From positions 3,051,627 through 3,115,626 of the forward strand of contig NC_060906.1 in the NCBI RefSeq assembly GCF_014805685.1: a stretch of 64,000 nucleotides of DNA. The letters run 5' to 3'. Below are positions 59,252 to 64,000 of the stretch, piece after piece. A program made the position numbers and the translations under genes. Every line of letters starts with the position of its first letter. Position 1 is the stretch's first letter. The DNA comes from Silurus meridionalis. Lineage: Eukaryota > Chordata > Actinopteri > Siluriformes > Siluridae. The notes under the pieces were generated by a model. That model saw only the letters and a program-made list of their open reading frames with translations, had not been told where the DNA came from and searched no databases.

Positions 59252-59391
59252 CTACAGCTGCCTCTGTATTTTTAATTTTTCATGGAGAAAATATAAAATG
59301 CTGGATTATGTGCTATTGTAGAAGCAGAATAATAAAGATGGAAGCCATGTTGCTTACAGTAGCATTAACCTCAGCAGAACCTATTTACCAA

Positions 59392-59864
59392 TTTACTGAT
59401 TTAATAGCTTTTTTATTGATTATATTACTTACATAGGTAAGCAGATGATTATTGATATTCAGAGGTAATAAACATTACATGCAATTTGTGCTGCAGTAAC
59501 TCTTCTGTGGGAGCAGACCAGACAAGCTAATGTTTGCTTCCCACACTCATCACTAAAACTTAGTTCACCAATTATCCTCTCTGGTTCGCTGACTGTCCTT
59601 CTTAGAATAATTCATTAATAATAGTAGAATTATTGTTGTACCAAGCACTTAAAGTGAATAGGCACACGTTTGTTCTATTTTAACCTTTTTACAGCACCCT
59701 ATAACATCTTTTTCTGCCCAATATGATTTTCTACCATCTTGGATTTTGTTAAAGGCATTTTGTTTTTGCTCCTTCTATTATGTGATAAAGTGTTATTTTT
59801 GCCAATACAGAGATGCAGTGTTTGAGTTTAGAGCACACTTTAACACTTCTTTTGCCTGGAATGA
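59392..59864. other. Intergenic DNA
   Basis: Ordinary AT-rich sequence with no recognised feature. Confidence 0.55.
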
Positions 59865-59902
59865 GGTTTTTGTACAGTGTTGCTAAGTTTCCTGTCACTG
59901 TG
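59865..59902 (-). promoter_or_regulatory. V-RSS, 22-bp spacer
   Basis: Heptamer CACAGTG (59896-59902), 22-base spacer, consensus nonamer ACAAAAACC (59865-59873). Confidence 0.94.
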
Positions 59903-60288
59903 GGCACCAGAGCACAGTAGTATAGAGCAGAGTCTGATACTGCAGCAGAGGAGATCTTCAGATCCTCAGGTTTTTTATCAGCGTTTCCAGGTTGTTTTTC
60001 AGCAGCAGATATATAGGTGGAGTTCAGGAACACTGGTCTGGATTTGGGATACTGTCGATACCACTGTACATAATCACCTGTAGTAGTAGTTAAATTGCAG
60101 GGCAGAATGACATCATCACCTTCTGAAACATGCTTTTCTGCTATAAGACGCTTTTGCATTGATGTGCTGCCTGAGGGGAAAAAGAGAAAGTAAATAAAAA
60201 GAAGGAATGAAATTAAACATATTAGAACTAATACTGAGATGAACATACCTAGAAAAAGCATCAGTAGTAACAGTAGAAAGAGCAGCAT
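59903..60288 (-). CDS. TCR alpha/delta-type V segment, family D, intact
   Basis: The leader exon (60249-60288) encodes MLLFLLLLLMLFL. The short 78-base intron happens to be open, which makes a fused reading frame. The V exon (59903-60170) begins GSTSMQKRLIAEKHV. It has the cysteine in DDVILPCNLT, tryptophan in YVQWYRQYPKSRPVF, then a shortened framework 3 (ADKKPEDLKISS) and SDSALYYCALVP. It is the shortest V domain here and the only member of its family in the window. No defect is seen. Confidence 0.92.
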
Positions 60289-61383
60289 GATGGAGATGGA
60301 AGCTGCTGAAAGATAAAGAGGGAATAAGTGCAGTTTAGTGTAGGAGCCTGTGGAGCTCCACCTTCCTGCAGCTCACATTGCTGATAATGTTTCATTGTCA
60401 CCAGGAAGCACTGGTTCTGTCCCCCAGAAGGGCAAGAAGTATTGTGTCTCATTCCATAATTGTTGGTTATCATTTAAACATGAAAATTCTCTATTCCAGT
60501 AAAATTTGTAGTGTTTAGATTTAAACACCTCTGTTACAAGAGAATGATTATTTATTTATTTATTTTATTTATATTTATTTAATGCATCATGTGCTTCTCC
60601 ATGCAGGAAACAAACAATACTACAAACAGTGTAAAGCAATTCATGATCAAAGTCTTCAGCATCTCTGGAGGATGTGATCTGTGTTGTATGAAGCTCTAGA
60701 ATTTGGCCTACAATAAGATACCTGACAGCGCCATCTGGTGTTCCCCCAGAAGAAAGACTGTAACACACTTAGGTTTACTAATAAATATTTACTCCACATA
60801 CATTAAACATTTAATTAGCATTTTTAATATAAGAATTCAAATCATTTGCAGTCATAACTGCATGAAGTCTGGAATCCAAAGACATCACCAGACCATCGTT
60901 TTTCTCACTGCTTAGGGATTTTCTTTAATTTAATTCAAGTCACTTTCATTTGTAAAGAGCTTTTAGCAATTGCCATCTTCACGAAGCAGTTTTACATAAA
61001 AATATCAACATTTAAAATATTTAAAATCCAAAAATATATTTACATTTTAAATTTGTAAATGTATCCCTTTTAAACAAGGGTTGTTGTATAATACATTTTA
61101 TGTTTCCCTGCAATCACAGGCCAGTAGTTGGACTAAAGCTACTGTAAACTGCTACTAGGTCTTAATCACTGTATGTGGCTACTGAAAATGAATGAATAAA
61201 TTAATGGATTAATTTTTACTACCAAGGATTGATATCTGTTTTTAATACTGTTGCTCCCTTGTATAATCCAAAATGTACCAATCAAAAATATATATATATC
61301 AGATCAACATTTTATTTTACTAAATCAAAGGGAATCCTTTTAGGACTAAAGAGCTGGAAATTATTATATATACTAAAGTATTT

Positions 61384-61457
<74 letters not shown>

Positions 61458-62001
61458 AAATATATAGCCATTTTCATCAACCCTCTCAAATACAAAATCC
61501 TATTTTATATTTGAAAGACATATATCATAAAGACTGCACATCCTTGTAAAGTGCTATATTATAATGTGTCAAATAATTACTGATAATAATGAAATCATAT
61601 TGATTAATTATTAGCAGAGATTCATGCTAAGGTTATTAAAGTTTTGTTAGACCTTTATTTCATCACAATCACCAGCAGAGATAATGATTTTTGCTTTAGA
61701 TTTATTTTCAGTTGATTACTTAGAATTTAATTACATTTTATTGACATACCACTTTTAAAAGTGCACATTGCCAAAGAAGCTTTAAAGAAATACATTTATT
61801 ATAAATATAAATTCATAAATAAGTCACTATAAGTTTATTCACTATAATGTATTTATTGACTGTGCAATCAATACCCATTCCAAAAATTAAGATGATTGTT
61901 GATATCTAAAACAAATACGCATAAAAGCCTAAGAAAGAAAAGTGTGTTTAAGTGAAACAGGTGAACAGCGCCCCCTGTTGAAAGAGAAAAACACAAACTT
62001 C
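60289..62001. other. Intergenic DNA with a (TA)n microsatellite
   Basis: A block near 60,660-60,760 (GATACCTGACAGCGCCATCTGG) matches the 5' flanks of family B segments (12,650; 49,075). (TA)n at about 61388-61454. No gene. Confidence 0.6.
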
Positions 62002-62039
62002 ACTTTTTCTACAGTGTGTATGAGTTTTGTGTCACTGTG
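62002..62039 (-). promoter_or_regulatory. V-RSS, 22-bp spacer, degenerate nonamer
   Basis: Heptamer CACAGTG (62033-62039), 22-base spacer, nonamer AGAAAAAGT (62002-62010), three differences from ACAAAAACC. Recombination may be inefficient. Confidence 0.85.
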
Positions 62040-62512
62040 GGCTCCATGGCGCAGTAGTACAGTGCAGAGTCTGATACTGCAGCAGGAAAGATCTCCAGAT
62101 CTACTTTCTTTTTGTCTTTATGAAGTCTGATGGATATTCTTGGGTCCAGTTGTTTAGCTTTCATGACATCATTTGAAGATTTAAATACAAGCAGAAGAAA
62201 CTCTGGTCCTGATTGAGGTTTTTGTTGATACCAGTGGAGATAATCAGCCGAGTCATCATATATGCAGGTCAGTGTGATGTTACTGCCTTCAGGTGAAGAT
62301 ATGATGGTGTGTTCTGGTAAAATGCTGCTGCCAACAGCTCCTGCTGTAAACACATTACAACAACAAATATTTCCAATGTCATTGCTTAAGGACCAACTGA
62401 ATCATCATGTTTATGTTTCAGTACAAATCTCCAGCATCCACATAAAGTTTGTGTAGAATATAAAAGACTTACCAATGATTTGAACAACTATGAAAAGAAA
62501 GAAGAGGAACAT
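62040..62512 (-). CDS. TCR alpha/delta-type V segment, family E, intact
   Basis: The leader exon (62473-62512) encodes MFLFFLFIVVQII. After a 129-base intron the V exon (62040-62343) begins AGAVGSSILPEHTI. It has the cysteine in SNITLTCIYD, tryptophan in YLHWYQQKPQSGP, FLLLVFKSS, and LEIFPAAVSDSALYYCAMEP (CAM rather than CAL). It is related to family C by the WYQQKP block. Coding is intact but its RSS is weaker than the others. Confidence 0.92.
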
Positions 62513-62997
62513 GATGGTTGTGTCTTGCAGTAGATATAAATGTCAGTATCTCTGTGAAACTGTCTAAACTGTATCTCACCACATCGAGCTCCGCCCACTT
62601 TTACTGAGGTGTAGTCATGACAATTCTGTCATCAATCCCTCAGTTATGATGTGTGTTCATTTTCTTAAAGTCCATGTTGTATTGAAATTTCTGATAATGC
62701 TGAAAAGGTGGTATAGATGAATATCTGCTACTGTAACAAACAAATAAATAAACAATGACAAGTCAGAAATAATTACAATTCTGCTAAAATTATAATTATG
62801 CCTTCTTGTGGTTTCACTTTTGTGATATCAGCACAGTGTGATAGTATTTGTTTGTGGAAATGCAGCACTATAGACTCATAAATGCTGCACATGCTTTAAA
62901 ATATGAGGAGTCCATTAATAAATTAAAATTCTTGTATGTTTTACTTCATTAAGCCTCTTTATTACATTGTATTTAGATATAATTTTCTGAGGTGATC
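62513..62997. other. 5' flank of the family E V segment
   Basis: GAGCTCCGCCCACTTTTACTG near 62,590 is shared with family C flanks. Nothing else is recognised. Confidence 0.5.
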
Positions 62998-63545
62998 AAC
63001 TGTGAAATATAATTAACTACAAAATGTAACATTATTTTCTTTTGTTTTAAGAAACATATTCTATTGTAAAGGAAACTGATGAACTGCATCACATTTCCTA
63101 AGGTGTTCTCTGTATTAGTAAATTGTTTTTTGAGGAAGTATGTAGTTAGTATTTAATCAGATTATTAAGTCACATGGTGCAGACAGGTGACATGTTTTTA
63201 TCTGATCTTTATTCTAGGGTTGTTTACACTCGAGAACTGTGGATTAAACTCAGGATTAATGAAGATGAATTTGGACTGTAATTAATATAAACAGTCTGCT
63301 ACAGTGATTTTGGGTTGCAGTTGCCATGAACAGTTGAATGAGCTGAATCAAGTCTCCATCAGTAAACAGTTGAAAACCTCAAAAAAGCTGGAACTGTAAT
63401 GAATGGATATTTTTTTGTCACAAAAGATGAAGATGGGTTCCTCTCAAGGTTCCTTGAGCCACTGGCTTGTGTATTAGGGATAAACTAATGATCGATAAAG
63501 AAAACTATGTTTTCATAATCCAATAATTTCTGTAAAGCTGTTTAT
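62998..63545. repeat. V-flank duplicate of the 10.6-11.2 kb block
   Basis: Same order of motifs as 10,600-11,215 but without the (ATTC)n expansion and with a ~60-base internal deletion. Ends in an L2-like 3' UTR piece. Confidence 0.8.
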
Positions 63546-63721
63546 TGTAAAACTGATATACAAATAAAATTTTACTGAACTGAATGTTTTAAACCAACAC
63601 ACTTTTAAGAAATTATTTACATTTCCCCTTAAAACCTTCTCACACTGAACACTGTACAAAAGAACTGCACTTGTGAAGAAGCCTTTTGTAGTCACATAAC
63701 AAATGCAATAAATTGCTTTGT

Positions 63722-63896
63722 AGAGCCACCAGTTAGGAGGAAAAGAGGAAGGCCAAGAAGGAGGTTTATGGATGTGGTGAGGGACGACATGCAGGTAGTT
63801 GGTGTGAAAGAGGCAGATGTAGAGGACAGGGTGGTATGGAGAAGGATGATCCGCTGTGGCGCCCCCTAATGGGAGCAGCCGAAAGAAGAAGAAGAT
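63722..63896 (+). mobile_element. RTE-type LINE/SINE 3' tail
   Basis: GTGGTGAGGGACGACATGCA..GAGGACAGGGTGGTATGGAG..GATGATCCGCTGTGGCGCCC..GAGCAGCCGAAAGAAGAAG, ending in a short GAA-rich tail. Related, in reverse, to the block at 7080-7245. Confidence 0.7.
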
Positions 63897-64000
63897 AAAT
63901 ATAAATTCATAAAATAGTCACTATAAGTTTATTCACTACAATGCGTTTATTGACTGTGCAATCAATACCAGACTGAGAAAGACACCAAGTTTAGCTGCTT

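Larger units (their letters stand above)
56375..59391 (+). repeat. 1009-bp unit in three tandem copies
   Basis: Units are 56375-57383, 57384-58392 and 58393-59391. The first two look identical over their whole length. The third is 999 bases, with a few one- to five-base deletions. Each unit holds the 3' half of the Tc1 relic, a poly(T), and a solo LTR. Reading frames inside repeat accordingly and are not genes. Confidence 0.96.

Overview
The window is vertebrate nuclear DNA, most likely from a ray-finned fish. It carries T-cell receptor V segments with leader exon, V exon and 23-type recombination signals, teleost-style L2/CR1 LINEs, Tc1 and hAT elements, a KDZ/Zisupton-type DNA transposon, and many long (TA)n, (TTA)n, (GA)n and (CA)n microsatellites. 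The species cannot be fixed from the sequence; an otophysan fish such as a catfish is a guess. No ordinary host housekeeping gene is visible.

The backbone (about 9.8-62.5 kb) is a T-cell receptor alpha/delta-type V array. There are 13 V segments on the minus strand and one truncated V on the plus strand, with no J or C segment. They fall into five families named here A-E: A (9842, 34241, 46681, 51282, 55299), B (11529, 31184, 47962, 53036), C (33032, 45353, plus the plus-strand fragment at 34828), D (59903) and E (62040). Neighbouring A-B or C-A-B sets recur, as expected if cassettes were duplicated. Eleven segments look intact, one has an in-frame stop (46681), and one (34241) has lost its leader to a local inversion.

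The array has been inflated by mobile DNA. 1-9.8 kb: simple repeats, a CACTA-like transposase relic, LINE fragments, about 0.6-kb tandem repeats, a Tc1 relic, an L1/Tx1-like endonuclease fragment and a 100-base gap. 13,175-30,548: a 17.4-kb element with TIRs of about 0.75-0.88 kb, a multi-exon KDZ transposase gene on the minus strand and a second, convergent, zinc-binding-protein gene on the plus strand; it lies between two copies of a 454-bp direct repeat. 36.3-44.3 kb: two nearly full-length but damaged LINEs, then three damaged tRNA-like genes. 49.4-50.4 kb: a rearranged L2 fragment. 56.0-59.4 kb: a Tc1 relic and a 1009-bp unit carrying a solo LTR, present three times in tandem. 63.7-63.9 kb: a LINE/SINE 3' tail.

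All intact V segments are read on the minus strand, with the RSS at the low-coordinate end, so they would rearrange to J segments lying beyond the low-coordinate side or by inversion; the window does not show which. Exon and intron limits were read by eye from splice sites and homology among copies and are good to a few bases for the V genes, less so for the transposon genes.
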